Source of the DNA: Bacillota bacterium
GTDB taxonomy: Bacteria > Bacillota > Sulfobacillia > Sulfobacillales > JAIMBI01
NCBI GenBank assembly: GCA_021846505.1
Contig: JAJZWV010000024.1
Coordinates: 1-47,303 of the forward strand
Reading direction: 5' to 3'
DNA: 47,303 nucleotides
The position numbers were made by a program, and so were the translations under genes. The notes beneath the pieces are model-generated. The model was given only the letters and a program-made list of their open reading frames with translations. It made no database searches and was not told the origin of the DNA. The stretch's first letter is position 1. Each line of letters opens with the position of its first letter. Below are positions 32,977-40,603 of the stretch, one piece after another.

Positions 32977-33125
32977 TGGGCGTCCCCTCCGGCCTGACCG
33001 GCGTCCGCTCCCCGCCGGGGGCACCGGGTGGCTGCCTGTGGCGGGGGGCGTTGGCCTCCCGATGAAGCAGGAACGGCGCCACGGCTCGGGCGAATCCCCC
33101 GGCGTTAGCTGTGGGGAAGATGTCA
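32960..33125 (+). ncRNA. Omega-RNA (reRNA) remnant at the right end of the TnpB element
   Basis: TnpB uses an RNA made from the 3' end of its gene plus the right end of the element. Here the expected landmarks appear in order. GGCTGCCTGTGG and GATGAAGCAGGAAC fall at about 33031-33074. The terminal hairpin GAATCCCCCGGC with loop and GCTGTGGGG follows at 33092-33115, ending in GATGTCA. In an active element the guide would start right after 33125, inside the neighbouring MerR/XRE/cupin gene. With tnpB broken this RNA is probably a relic, but its sequence is better preserved than the protein's. Confidence 0.6.
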
Positions 33126-33917
33126 TACGCGGGGAGTAGGGACCGGGCCCTCCGCATCCCGATGCACCCAGAGGGCTTGCAGGATGCCGTCTCCGGCATG
33201 CCATCGGTGCAGCACCTCGGACCGAAACGCCATCGAGTCCCCGGCCTCCAGCACGTAGGCGCGGTCACCTGTCAACTCCAGGTGCAGGCGGCCGCTCGCC
33301 ACCCAGATAAATTCCTCACCGGGATGGCCGTGGAAGGCGTCCACACCCTTGCCGGGCTCTGCGGTCACCAGGAGGGGGCGCAGGTGGACCGGGCCCTGCG
33401 CCAGGCCCTCCAGCACCAAGCCCTCGCCGCTCGTGAGCAGCACCGGCCGGGCATGGGCTCTCACCAAGGCCGGGCCCGCCCCGGACTCCCCGCGCACCAG
33501 GTCGATGAGAGCCAAGCCGTATAGGGTAGCCAGTGCCTGCAGTGTGACCAGCGTGCCGTTCGATCGGCCCGCCTCCAGCGCCGCCAGCCGCGTCTCGCTG
33601 AGGCCCACCCGCCGGGCCGCGTCGCCAAGATCCCAGCCGCGGCTCTGCCGGAGGCGGGCCAGTGTCTGCCCCAGCTCGGAGCGCCGGGCGGCCGGAGGCT
33701 CATCCAATTCGCCCAGCAGGGCGGCTGCTGCGGCGATGCGGGTGCCCCGGCCCAGGACCTGCTTGATGAGGTGGAGCCGCACCAGCTCCGGCGCCAGGAA
33801 GTAGCGCGCCCCCGCACTGTCGCGCGGGCAGCGCACCAATCCGCGGCGCTCCCACTTGCGAATGGTTTGGGGGGAGACCCCTACCTCAGCCGCAGCTTCC
33901 TGAATGCGCATGCGCAC
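33123..33917 (-). CDS. Transcriptional regulator with MerR-like HTH, XRE HTH and cupin domain
   Basis: This 264-aa minus-strand regulator has three parts. A MerR-type helix-turn-helix lies at about 4-70 (RIQEAAAEVGVSPQTIRKWERRGLV). An XRE/HTH_3 domain lies at about 82-140 (LGQTLARLRQSRGW, ARRVGLSETRLAALEAG). A cupin_2 domain covers about 175-252 with possible metal/ligand residues H196, H198, E202, H237 and H240. XRE-cupin regulators are common, but an added MerR-like N-terminus is unusual. The GTG at 33917 has GGGGAGG seven bases upstream; ATG 33911 is an alternative. The stop codon (33125-33123) lies within the terminal bases of the TnpB element, so the last codons may have been altered by the insertion. 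It is divergent from the threonine aldolase gene. Confidence 0.85.
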   Translation of the reverse strand: MRMRIQEAAAEVGVSPQTIRKWERRGLVRCPRDSAGARYFLAPELVRLHLIKQVLGRGTRIAAAAALLGELDEPPAARRSELGQTLARLRQSRGWDLGDAARRVGLSETRLAALEAGRSNGTLVTLQALATLYGLALIDLVRGESGAGPALVRAHARPVLLTSGEGLVLEGLAQGPVHLRPLLVTAEPGKGVDAFHGHPGEEFIWVASGRLHLELTGDRAYVLEAGDSMAFRSEVLHRWHAGDGILQALWVHRDAEGPVPTPRV

Positions 33918-34041
33918 GCCAGCGCCTCCCCTTCTTCATACGGTGCCGCCGCCGCCGGGGGTCGGCTGATTGCCCCGGGATCAAGCGCGGCGCCCAAGTG
34001 GACTTAGATTCGAGAGGCAGCGCTGGTTTCCTGCTTGAAGC

Positions 34042-34071
34042 TTGGGAGGCGCCGCTGCAGGGTGATATGCT
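34042..34071 (+). promoter_or_regulatory. Putative promoter of the threonine aldolase gene
   Basis: TTGGGA (34042-34047), 18 bases and TATGCT (34066-34071) form a moderate promoter in the divergent intergenic region. The leader contains a perfect 7-bp hairpin TCCCGGC/GCCGGGA (near 34098-34115). CAGGAGGTGCAGGC then precedes the ATG at 34167. No known riboswitch was recognised. Confidence 0.4.
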
Positions 34072-34166
34072 GGTCGTAACCGGTTCGCCAGAGCCACATC
34101 GTCCCGGCGCCCGCCGGGAGGCAATGCTGGCGCGACACGATCTGACGGGTCCCAGGAGGTGCAGGC

Positions 34167-35204
34167 ATGATCGATTTGCGCAGTGACACGGTGACCCAGC
34201 CGACGGCCGCCATGCGGCAGGCGATGGCGGAAGCCGTGGTGGGTGATGACGTGTACGGGGAGGACCCGACGGTCAGTCGGCTGGAGCTGGAGGCCGCACG
34301 ACTTTTGAAGAAGGCGGCGGCCCTGTATGTGCCCACCGCCACCATGGCCAACCAGATTGCCCTACTGAGCCACACGGAGCGCGGCGACGAAGTGTTTTTG
34401 GATGAAGACGCCCACATTTACTACTACGAAGCGGGCGCGCCGGCGATGCTGGCGGGCGTGACCTGCCACTTGCTGCCCCACACAGCCGGGGTAATTGATG
34501 CGCAGGTGCTGGCCGCCGCCATTCGGCCAGCCAACGTGCACCACCCTCGCCCTCGGCTGCTGGTGGTGGAAGACACGCACAATCGGTCCGGCGGATCCGC
34601 GGTGCCGGCCTCCATGCTGGCCCCCGCTATTGCCGTGGCGCGCCAGCATGATTTGGCGGTGCACATGGACGGCGCCCGGCTGTTCAACGCGGCGGTGGCG
34701 TTGTCCATTGCGCCCAGCGACTTGGCTGCGGACGTGGATACGGTGACACTGTGCCTGTCCAAAGGCCTGGGAGCCCCCTTGGGCGCGCTCTTGGTGGGCC
34801 CCGCGGCGCTCATCGAGCGGGCGCGCCGCTACCGCAAGCAGCTGGGCGGCGGGATGCGGCAGGCTGGCATCGTCGCTGCAGCGGGGCTGTACGGGCTCGA
34901 ATATCACGTCCAGCGCCTGAGCCAGGATCATCGGCGGGCTCAGCTGCTGGCCAAATCACTGTCGACCGTGCCGGGCTTCAGTGTGGTGCTGCCCCCGGTG
35001 CCCACCAATATGGTGATGGTGGATGTGACGGGCAGCAACATCGGGGGCATGGATCGAGTGCTGCGCGAGGCGGCCGCGGCCGGCATTGGCCTGTCGGCGG
35101 TGGGGCCCTGCCGCCTGCGGCTCGTGACTCACCTAGACATCAGCGATGCGGACATCGAGGTGGCGGTGGCATTTTTCCGGCGGCTCGCCGCCGAGCAGGA
35201 CTAA
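34167..35204 (+). CDS. ltaE: Low-specificity L-threonine aldolase
   Basis: This PLP enzyme cleaves L-threonine or L-allo-threonine to glycine and acetaldehyde. The 345-aa product begins with the family signature [13 protein letters not shown]. It contains [11 protein letters not shown], the substrate/PLP region [12 protein letters not shown] and [14 protein letters not shown], and the PLP lysine in [12 protein letters not shown] (K199). The ribosome-binding site CAGGAGGTGCAGGC fits ATG 34167. It lies 9 bases before rarA and may be co-transcribed with it. Confidence 0.94.
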   Translation: MIDLRSDTVTQPTAAMRQAMAEAVVGDDVYGEDPTVSRLELEAARLLKKAAALYVPTATMANQIALLSHTERGDEVFLDEDAHIYYYEAGAPAMLAGVTCHLLPHTAGVIDAQVLAAAIRPANVHHPRPRLLVVEDTHNRSGGSAVPASMLAPAIAVARQHDLAVHMDGARLFNAAVALSIAPSDLAADVDTVTLCLSKGLGAPLGALLVGPAALIERARRYRKQLGGGMRQAGIVAAAGLYGLEYHVQRLSQDHRRAQLLAKSLSTVPGFSVVLPPVPTNMVMVDVTGSNIGGMDRVLREAAAAGIGLSAVGPCRLRLVTHLDISDADIEVAVAFFRRLAAEQD

Positions 35205-35213
35205 TCGCCGGCG

Positions 35214-36554
35214 ATGGATCTATTTAGTGGAGCGGGCGCCCAGGACCGCGCCGCAGCGGCGCCGCTGCCCGAGCGCATGCGGCCCCGACGCCTGGAGGAC
35301 GTAGTGGGGCAAGAGCATCTGACCGGCCCGCAGGGGGTGCTCCGCCGCATGGCGGCGGCCGGCCGGGTGCGGTCGGTGGTGCTGTTTGGGCCGCCCGGCT
35401 CCGGCAAAACCAGCCTCGCGCGTGCGCTGGCCGAAGCGGCGGACTTAGCGCATGTGCCCTTATCAGCGGTGGAGAGTGGCGTGGCGGACGTGCGCCGGCT
35501 GGTGGAAGTCGCCCGCCAGCGCTGGGACCACGAAGGCCGCGGCACGCTGGTATTCCTGGACGAAATCCACCGGTTCAACCGAGCGCAGCAAGACGTGCTC
35601 CTGCCTCATGTGGAGGATGGCACAGTAGTCCTGGTGGGAGCAACCGCCGAAAACCCCTGGGTCAGTTTGAACGCGGCCCTGCTGTCGCGGTGCTTGGTCT
35701 TAGAGCTCAGGCCGCTCACCCGCGATCACATCCTGGCCGTGCTGCGCCAGGCGATGGCGCGCCGGTCGGAGTGGCTGCCGGCGGCGGAGGCTTCTCCCGA
35801 GGCGCTGGGGCAAATTGCGGATCGCGCGGGCGGTGACGGTCGGCTGGCGCTGACGCTGTTGGAGTGGGCATGCCTGGCACTTCCCGGCGGGGTGCGGGCC
35901 GGGCCCGAATTGAATGCGCTGTGGGGAGAAGTGCCGCACTACCACGACCGGGCTGGAGATCGCCACTATGACCGAGCGTCGGCGCTTATCAAAAGCATGC
36001 GCGGGTCGGACCCCGACGCCGCGCTGTTTTGGTTTGGCCAGCTGCTGGCCGGCGGCGAGGACCCGCGCTTTGTGTCGCGCCGCGTGATGATTGCGGCGGC
36101 GGAGGATGTGGGGCTGGCCGACCCGCGTGCGCTCCAGATCGCGGTGGCGGCGCACCAGGCGCTGGAGGCAGTGGGGTTGCCGGAAGCCCGCATTCCGCTC
36201 GCGGAGGCGGTGCTGTATGTGGCGCTGGCTCCGAAATCCAACAGTGTGGTGGCCGCACTGGCCCGCCTGGACACGGTGCTGGCTCAGCACGGCGGCGCCG
36301 CCGTGCCCGATTGGCTCCGGGATGTAAGCTACCGCCCGGACCGGCGCCGCGATCCGGACCGCATCGGGTATGCCTATCCCCATGACGCCCCCGGGCACTT
36401 CGTCCCGACGCGGCACCTTCCGCCTGAGGTTGACGGCCAGACGATTTACGCACCCACCGAGCAGGGCGAAGAGGCACTGGGGGCTGCGCGCTTGGCCGAA
36501 TGGCGCCGGGCGCGCCGGGAAGCCGGCGGAGGGCCCCCGCCGCCGCCCCCCTGA
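35214..36554 (+). CDS. rarA: Replication-associated recombination protein RarA (MgsA)
   Basis: RarA is an AAA+ ATPase related to clamp loaders and RuvB that acts at stalled replication forks. The 446-aa product has Walker A GPPGSGKT (59-66), Walker B FLDEIHRFN (DEIH at 116-119), sensor 1 GATAENPWVSLNAALLSRC and the C-terminal tetramerisation region (DASALIKSMRGSDPDAALFWFGQLL-like). In many Gram-positive bacteria this gene lies next to aspS or 6S RNA; here the 6S-like RNA is 3.6 kb upstream. The proline-rich tail is unconserved. The sdh operon follows after 61 bases. Confidence 0.95.
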   Translation: MDLFSGAGAQDRAAAAPLPERMRPRRLEDVVGQEHLTGPQGVLRRMAAAGRVRSVVLFGPPGSGKTSLARALAEAADLAHVPLSAVESGVADVRRLVEVARQRWDHEGRGTLVFLDEIHRFNRAQQDVLLPHVEDGTVVLVGATAENPWVSLNAALLSRCLVLELRPLTRDHILAVLRQAMARRSEWLPAAEASPEALGQIADRAGGDGRLALTLLEWACLALPGGVRAGPELNALWGEVPHYHDRAGDRHYDRASALIKSMRGSDPDAALFWFGQLLAGGEDPRFVSRRVMIAAAEDVGLADPRALQIAVAAHQALEAVGLPEARIPLAEAVLYVALAPKSNSVVAALARLDTVLAQHGGAAVPDWLRDVSYRPDRRRDPDRIGYAYPHDAPGHFVPTRHLPPEVDGQTIYAPTEQGEEALGAARLAEWRRARREAGGGPPPPPP

Positions 36555-36615
36555 TCCGCGCCAGGCGCATGGAAGCTCTGCGAAACGGCCAGGCTAGCCG
36601 GCGAGGGGGCGAAGC

Positions 36616-37029
36616 ATGGACCAAGGCATCAAGGTGCGGCCCGCAACTGGGCTAAAGCGCCACCCCGCCCAGACACTGGCCACGTACCGGACCGGCACGT
36701 GGGCTTGGATGCTGCACCGCGTGACCGGCCTTTTGGTGCTGGGGTACCTGTACTTCCACCTCATCGTACTGTCATCCGATGTGTGGATGAGCGGCCCGGC
36801 CGATTTCAACCGCGTGGTGGGGGAGCTGACATCGCCGCCCTTCATTTTGGCGGACCTCGCGCTGTTTGTGGTGGTCCTGTACCACGCCCTAAACGGGATC
36901 CGCATTATGCTGTTTGACTTGGGGTATGGCATCCACCGGCAGCGCGAGTGGTTTTGGGGATTGATGGCGGTGGGCGCCTTGCTGATGGTGGCCGCGTCCG
37001 CGGCGCTGCTGCCGCTGGCCCACTTATAG
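36616..37029 (+). CDS. sdhC: Succinate dehydrogenase cytochrome b subunit SdhC
   Basis: This is the first membrane-anchor subunit of complex II, 137 aa with three transmembrane helices. The N-terminal WAWMLHRVTGLLVLGYLYFHL includes the conserved HRxTG (H34-R35). Histidines H48 and H90 (VVVLYHALNGIR) are candidate heme b or quinone-site ligands. The start is ATG 36616, with a G-rich stretch (GAGGGGGCGAAGC) upstream. It is followed after 2 bases by a second anchor gene. The order C-D-B-A resembles complex II operons with two small anchors rather than the B. subtilis single SdhC. Confidence 0.9.
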   Translation: MDQGIKVRPATGLKRHPAQTLATYRTGTWAWMLHRVTGLLVLGYLYFHLIVLSSDVWMSGPADFNRVVGELTSPPFILADLALFVVVLYHALNGIRIMLFDLGYGIHRQREWFWGLMAVGALLMVAASAALLPLAHL

Positions 37030-37031
37030 CG

Positions 37032-37421
37032 GTGGCCGCCAGCAGTCATCCACCTGCCAGCGGCCACGCCGGAGCCTGGCCCTGGCTCCTGCAGCGGGTG
37101 TCCGCCACCCTGCTGCTGTTTTTTGTGCTGGCGCATCTGTGGATTGAGCACTTTATGCACGTGGGCGCTCGCATCACATACCGGACGGTGTTGGACCGGC
37201 TGCTGCAGGGATTCTACGTGTTTGTCGATGCCGGGCTGCTTGCGGTAGTGGTGTTCCATGGCTTGAATGGGCTCCGCAATGTGCTGGTGGAAAACACCGA
37301 AAATCCCGCCGCCGTGCGGGCCGTCACCACAGCGATGTGGGTGCTGGGGGTAGCCACGTTGGCGTTTGGCATGGACGTGCTGTCGCCGTTTCTCTTTGGG
37401 CACCCGTGGTTTCGCCTGTGA
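37032..37421 (+). CDS. sdhD: Succinate dehydrogenase membrane anchor SdhD
   Basis: The second anchor of complex II is 129 aa. It contains PWLLQRVSATLLLFFVLAHL (H35), a second helix with AVVVFHGLNGLRNVL (H76) and a third helix (AMWVLGVATLAFGMDVL). These features parallel SdhC and support pairwise heme or quinone binding. GTG 37032 lies 2 bases after the sdhC stop, so translation is coupled, and no separate ribosome-binding site is needed. The 3' flank of 93 bases before sdhB contains a palindrome and a 9-bp direct repeat. Confidence 0.85.
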   Translation: MAASSHPPASGHAGAWPWLLQRVSATLLLFFVLAHLWIEHFMHVGARITYRTVLDRLLQGFYVFVDAGLLAVVVFHGLNGLRNVLVENTENPAAVRAVTTAMWVLGVATLAFGMDVLSPFLFGHPWFRL

Positions 37422-37473
37422 GGGGCACCGGCCCAGGGCCGGAAGCCGATCGGTGGGGGTGCAGGATCGGCGC

Positions 37474-37497
37474 CCTGAGAACCTAAAACCTGAGAAC
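37474..37497 (+). repeat. Direct repeat between sdhD and sdhB
   Basis: CCTGAGAAC occurs twice, at 37474-37482 and 37489-37497, with a short AT-rich spacer. The 1-nt-centred palindrome CCGGCCCAGGGCCGG lies about 40 bases upstream. It is located in the only sizeable gap of the sdh operon, before the GGGAGGAGGC ribosome-binding site. It may be an mRNA processing site, an internal operator or chance. Confidence 0.4.
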
Positions 37498-37514
37498 GCA
37501 TCGGGAGGAGGCAT

Positions 37515-38300
37515 GTGGTGGGCAGCGACGTCCTGTTCCAGGTCATGCGCTACGACCCGCGCCGGGATGTGGAGCCCTACTGGGCGGAGTACCCCGTGGC
37601 GGTGGACGACGGCGACACAGTCCTGATGGGCCTCATGCGCATTCGCGAGGATATCGACGGATCCCTCGCGTTCCGCGCGTCGTGCCGCTCGGGCATTTGC
37701 GGCTCCGACGGGATGGTGATCAATGGGCGCTCCCGGCTGGCGTGCAAGACGCAGGTGGCCGCTGTGGTGTCCGATCGGGGCCGGGTCGTGCTGGAGCCCC
37801 TGCGCAACTTGCGGTACGTCAAAGACTTGGTGGTGGACCAGACCCCGTTCTGGCAGAAGTTTCGGCGTGTGGAGCCCTACCTGATGCCCGAGGAGCCGCG
37901 CTCGGCAGCGGAGCGGCCCATGGTGCTGCCCCAAGCGGAGTTTGACCGGCTGTCCAAAGCCTCGGACTGCATCTTCTGCGAAATTTGCTACTCCGAGTGC
38001 CCCATCAACGGCGTGGACCGCGGATTTCTGGGCCCCCAGGCGCTCATCAAGGCGTTCCGGTTCGAGTTTGATCCCCGCGATGATGGCGCGGCCGCCCGCT
38101 ACGCGCCGCTCTCTAACGTCGAAGGGGCGTGGCGGTGCCGCACGACGTTCAACTGCACGGACTCGTGCCCCAAGGGCATTCCCATCACGGAGGGCATTCA
38201 GCGCCTCAAAAGAAAGCTGGTGGGGGAGCTGTTGTCCGGCATGCAGCCCGCCTACCGCACCCCGATGCCAGTGGAGAGCCCGGAGGAGACCAGCTCGTGA
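37515..38300 (+). CDS. sdhB: Succinate dehydrogenase iron-sulfur subunit SdhB
   Basis: SdhB carries electrons from FAD to quinone through three Fe-S clusters. The 261-aa protein has the [2Fe-2S] ligands C57, C62, D65 (Asp in the third position, as in E. coli) and C77. The [4Fe-4S] motif is [12 protein letters not shown] (C152, C155, C158), with C162. The [3Fe-4S] set includes C208 and C214, and C218 precedes P. GTG 37515 follows GGGAGGAGGC; GTG 37518 is equally possible. The stop overlaps the sdhA start (GTGA). Confidence 0.95.
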   Translation: MVGSDVLFQVMRYDPRRDVEPYWAEYPVAVDDGDTVLMGLMRIREDIDGSLAFRASCRSGICGSDGMVINGRSRLACKTQVAAVVSDRGRVVLEPLRNLRYVKDLVVDQTPFWQKFRRVEPYLMPEEPRSAAERPMVLPQAEFDRLSKASDCIFCEICYSECPINGVDRGFLGPQALIKAFRFEFDPRDDGAAARYAPLSNVEGAWRCRTTFNCTDSCPKGIPITEGIQRLKRKLVGELLSGMQPAYRTPMPVESPEETSS

Positions 38301-40006
38301 CGAACACCGGGAAAATCCCGAAGGTTGACCAAACCACCCGCTACGATGTGCTGGTGGTCGGGGCGGGACTCGCGGGGCTGCGGGCGGCGCTGGCCGTGGA
38401 TCCCCAGCTCTCGTGCGTGGTGCTGTCGAAGGTGTACCCGGTGCGCTCCCACTCGGTGGCTGCGCAGGGTGGCATCAATGCGGCCCTGGATGCCGAGGAC
38501 CAGTGGCAGCATCACGCGTTTGACACGATCAAAGGGAGTGACTACCTGGCCGACCAGGACGCCGCCGAATTTATGTGCGAAGACGCACAGCGTGCGGTTT
38601 ACGAAATGGAACACTGGGGCACCTTGTTTTCCCGCCGGCCCGATGGGCGGATTGCGCAGCGGTCGTTCGGGGGACAAGGGTATCCCCGTGCGTGCTACGC
38701 GGCGGACAAAACCGGGCGCGCCCTCTACCAGACCCTGTTTGAGAGGGCCGTGGCACGGCGCATTGCGGTGTTTGAGGAGTTTTTCGTTCTGTCGCTGGTG
38801 GTGGCGGAGCGCCGGGTGGCGGGAGTGCTGGCCATTGAAATCGCCTCCGGCCGCCTCATTGCGATTCCTGCCCGTGCGGTGATTTTTGCCACCGGGGGGG
38901 CGGGCATGATGTACGCGCGCACCACCAACCCGTACATTGCCACCGGCGATGGCTTGGCCATCGCGTACCGGGCCGGTGTGCCCTTAAAGGACATGGAGTT
39001 TGTGCAGTTTCACCCCACCACGCTGCCAGGCATGAACGTGCTCATCACCGAAGGCGCTCGGGGCGAGGGGGCGTACCTGCTCAACGCCGAGCACGATCGG
39101 TTTATGGGACGCTATGCGCCGAAGCTGATGGAAGTGGCGCCCCGGGATATTGTTTCGCGGGCGATCGAAACGGAAATTTTGGAGGGGCGCGGCTTTGCCG
39201 ACGCGTACGTGCACTTGGACCTCCGACACCTCGGGGACGACTTGATTCGCCATCGGCTGTCTGAAATTTACGACTTCGCGATTACCTATCGGGGGATCAA
39301 TCCGGTGCGGGATCCCGTGCCGGTGCAGCCAGGCCAGCACTACATCATGGGGGGCATCGCCACGGGGATCGAGGGCCAAACCGAACTGGCTGGGTTGTAC
39401 GCAGCCGGGGAGTGCGCTGCGGTCAGCGTGCACGGGGCCAATCGCCTCGGGGCCAACTCACTGCTGGACACCTTGGTGTTTGGGCGCCAAGCTGGACTGG
39501 CCGCCAGCCGATTTTGCCGCGAGGCGGGCCAGGGCCCGCCGATTCCCGAGCAACACTGGCAGGGGTGGGCCGACCGCCTAGCCGATCTGCGGAGCCACGC
39601 GGGCCGGGACCACTACGCGCCTATTCGCCGCCAACTGCGAGCCACGATGACCGACAGCGTGGGCACATTTCGCGACGCGAAGCACCTGGCCGCCGCCCGC
39701 GCCACCCTGCGCGCTCTGCGGGACGCCTATGCCCACGCCGGAGTGACGGACTCCGGCACGGTGTTTAACTATGACCTGCTGGCGTTTGTGGAAACCGGGT
39801 TTCTGCTGGACGTGGCCGCCACGGTGGTGGAAGGGGCGCTCCTCCGCGAAGAGAGCCGGGGCGCTCACTGGCGGCGAGACTATCCCGCACGGGATGATGA
39901 AAAGTTTTTGAAGCATTTTTTGTTCACCTGGAGTGCGGAGGGCCCAGTGGTGGGCGAGGCGCCGGTAGTGGTGACTCATTACCAGCCGAAGCCACGCACA
40001 TACTGA
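38297..40006 (+). CDS. sdhA: Succinate dehydrogenase flavoprotein subunit SdhA
   Basis: This 569-aa catalytic subunit of complex II oxidises succinate to fumarate. It has the dinucleotide-binding [13 protein letters not shown], the covalent-FAD histidine in [15 protein letters not shown] (H52), and the substrate-site segments [13 protein letters not shown] and [35 protein letters not shown] and the C-terminal [14 protein letters not shown] domain end the protein. The GTG start at 38297 overlaps the sdhB stop. The N-terminal extension before the Rossmann motif is short. With SdhC, SdhD and SdhB it forms a full complex II for the TCA cycle and respiration. Confidence 0.96.
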   Translation: MTNTGKIPKVDQTTRYDVLVVGAGLAGLRAALAVDPQLSCVVLSKVYPVRSHSVAAQGGINAALDAEDQWQHHAFDTIKGSDYLADQDAAEFMCEDAQRAVYEMEHWGTLFSRRPDGRIAQRSFGGQGYPRACYAADKTGRALYQTLFERAVARRIAVFEEFFVLSLVVAERRVAGVLAIEIASGRLIAIPARAVIFATGGAGMMYARTTNPYIATGDGLAIAYRAGVPLKDMEFVQFHPTTLPGMNVLITEGARGEGAYLLNAEHDRFMGRYAPKLMEVAPRDIVSRAIETEILEGRGFADAYVHLDLRHLGDDLIRHRLSEIYDFAITYRGINPVRDPVPVQPGQHYIMGGIATGIEGQTELAGLYAAGECAAVSVHGANRLGANSLLDTLVFGRQAGLAASRFCREAGQGPPIPEQHWQGWADRLADLRSHAGRDHYAPIRRQLRATMTDSVGTFRDAKHLAAARATLRALRDAYAHAGVTDSGTVFNYDLLAFVETGFLLDVAATVVEGALLREESRGAHWRRDYPARDDEKFLKHFLFTWSAEGPVVGEAPVVVTHYQPKPRTY

Positions 40007-40055
40007 ACGCGGCTAGCCGGCGGCGCGTCACCGCGGCGCGGCGGGAATCCGCACA

Positions 40056-40084
40056 TTGACCCTCCCGCGCGTGCGTGATAGCCT
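40056..40084 (+). promoter_or_regulatory. Promoter of the Rrf2-mnmA unit
   Basis: TTGACC (40056-40061), 17 bases and TAGCCT (40079-40084) give a plausible SigA promoter about 50 bases upstream of the Rrf2 start. The region just after it is where an Rrf2-family autorepressor would be expected to bind, though no clear dyad was found. Confidence 0.5.
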
Positions 40085-40135
40085 GACACCACAGGAGTGA
40101 GTGGCGGGTGGGCATGTCGACAAAGAGGTGACGGG

Positions 40136-40603
40136 ATGCTCAGAATTTCGAGCCGCGGCCGATATGGGATCAAGGCCGTGTTCGAGTTGGCGCGGCACTA
40201 CGGCCGGGCTCCCGTCCCGCTGGCGGCCGTAGCCCGCGCGCAGGGGGTGCCCGAGCCTTACTTGGAGCAGCTGATGCCCGCGCTGAAGCGCGCGGGCGTG
40301 GTGCAGGCCGCCCGCGGGGCGCAGGGCGGCTATCGGCTGTCGCGGCCTCCGGGGGCCGTGACCGTGGGGGACGTCGTCCGGGCGCTGGAGGGCCCCATCC
40401 ACCTGGCGACCTGCACCTCGGACGACGCCGAGGACTGCCCGGCGCTGCTGGAATGCATTGGGCCGGACGTGTGGACGCGCGTGCAGGAAGTGTTGGTGGC
40501 CGCGATGGATGGCATGACGTTTGAATCCCTGTTGGGGCGCCAGCGCGGATTGCCAGGCGCGTTTGGGGGGGCCATGGCAGAGAAAGTGGGGGGAGGACCA
40601 TGA
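40136..40603 (+). CDS. Rrf2-family transcriptional regulator (IscR/CymR-like)
   Basis: This 155-aa winged-helix regulator starts MLRISSRGRYGIKAVFELA, the hallmark of Rrf2 proteins. It continues with the recognition region VPEPYLEQLMPALKRAGVVQAARGAQGGYRLSRPP. Three cysteines in the loop ATCTSDDAEDCPALLEC (C-x7-C-x5-C) resemble the Fe-S cluster ligands of IscR/NsrR-type members, so it probably senses Fe-S status, redox or NO rather than cysteine synthase binding as in CymR. ATG 40136 follows AGAGGTG; the longer frame upstream is not conserved. The stop overlaps mnmA. Confidence 0.9.
   Translation: MLRISSRGRYGIKAVFELARHYGRAPVPLAAVARAQGVPEPYLEQLMPALKRAGVVQAARGAQGGYRLSRPPGAVTVGDVVRALEGPIHLATCTSDDAEDCPALLECIGPDVWTRVQEVLVAAMDGMTFESLLGRQRGLPGAFGGAMAEKVGGGP

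Larger units (their letters stand above)
31658..33125 (+). mobile_element. Decayed IS200/IS605-type (IS1341-like) TnpB element
   Basis: About 1.47 kb can be assigned to a TnpB-only element. It contains a broken tnpB, omega-RNA-like sequence at the right end and similar terminal hairpins at both ends. The proposed left boundary follows TTGAT (31653-31657), the same pentanucleotide used as target/TAM by ISDra2. The right boundary ends in GATGTCA (33119-33125), a common end of this family. No tnpA is present. Boundaries are inferred from family features, not from comparison with an empty site. Confidence 0.65.

Noticed and set aside
32836-32983. In-frame TGA in the zinc-ribbon part of tnpB considered as a selenocysteine codon because SelB is present
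   Set aside because: The TGA follows a one-base frameshift that moves the conserved CGCAQMADVKAAE into another frame, and the rest of the gene has several lesions. It is decay, not recoding.
33918-34166. Glycine riboswitch in the leader of the threonine aldolase gene
   Set aside because: Metabolically attractive, but the leader is only about 90 bases with a single GC hairpin and no tandem aptamer core was recognisable.
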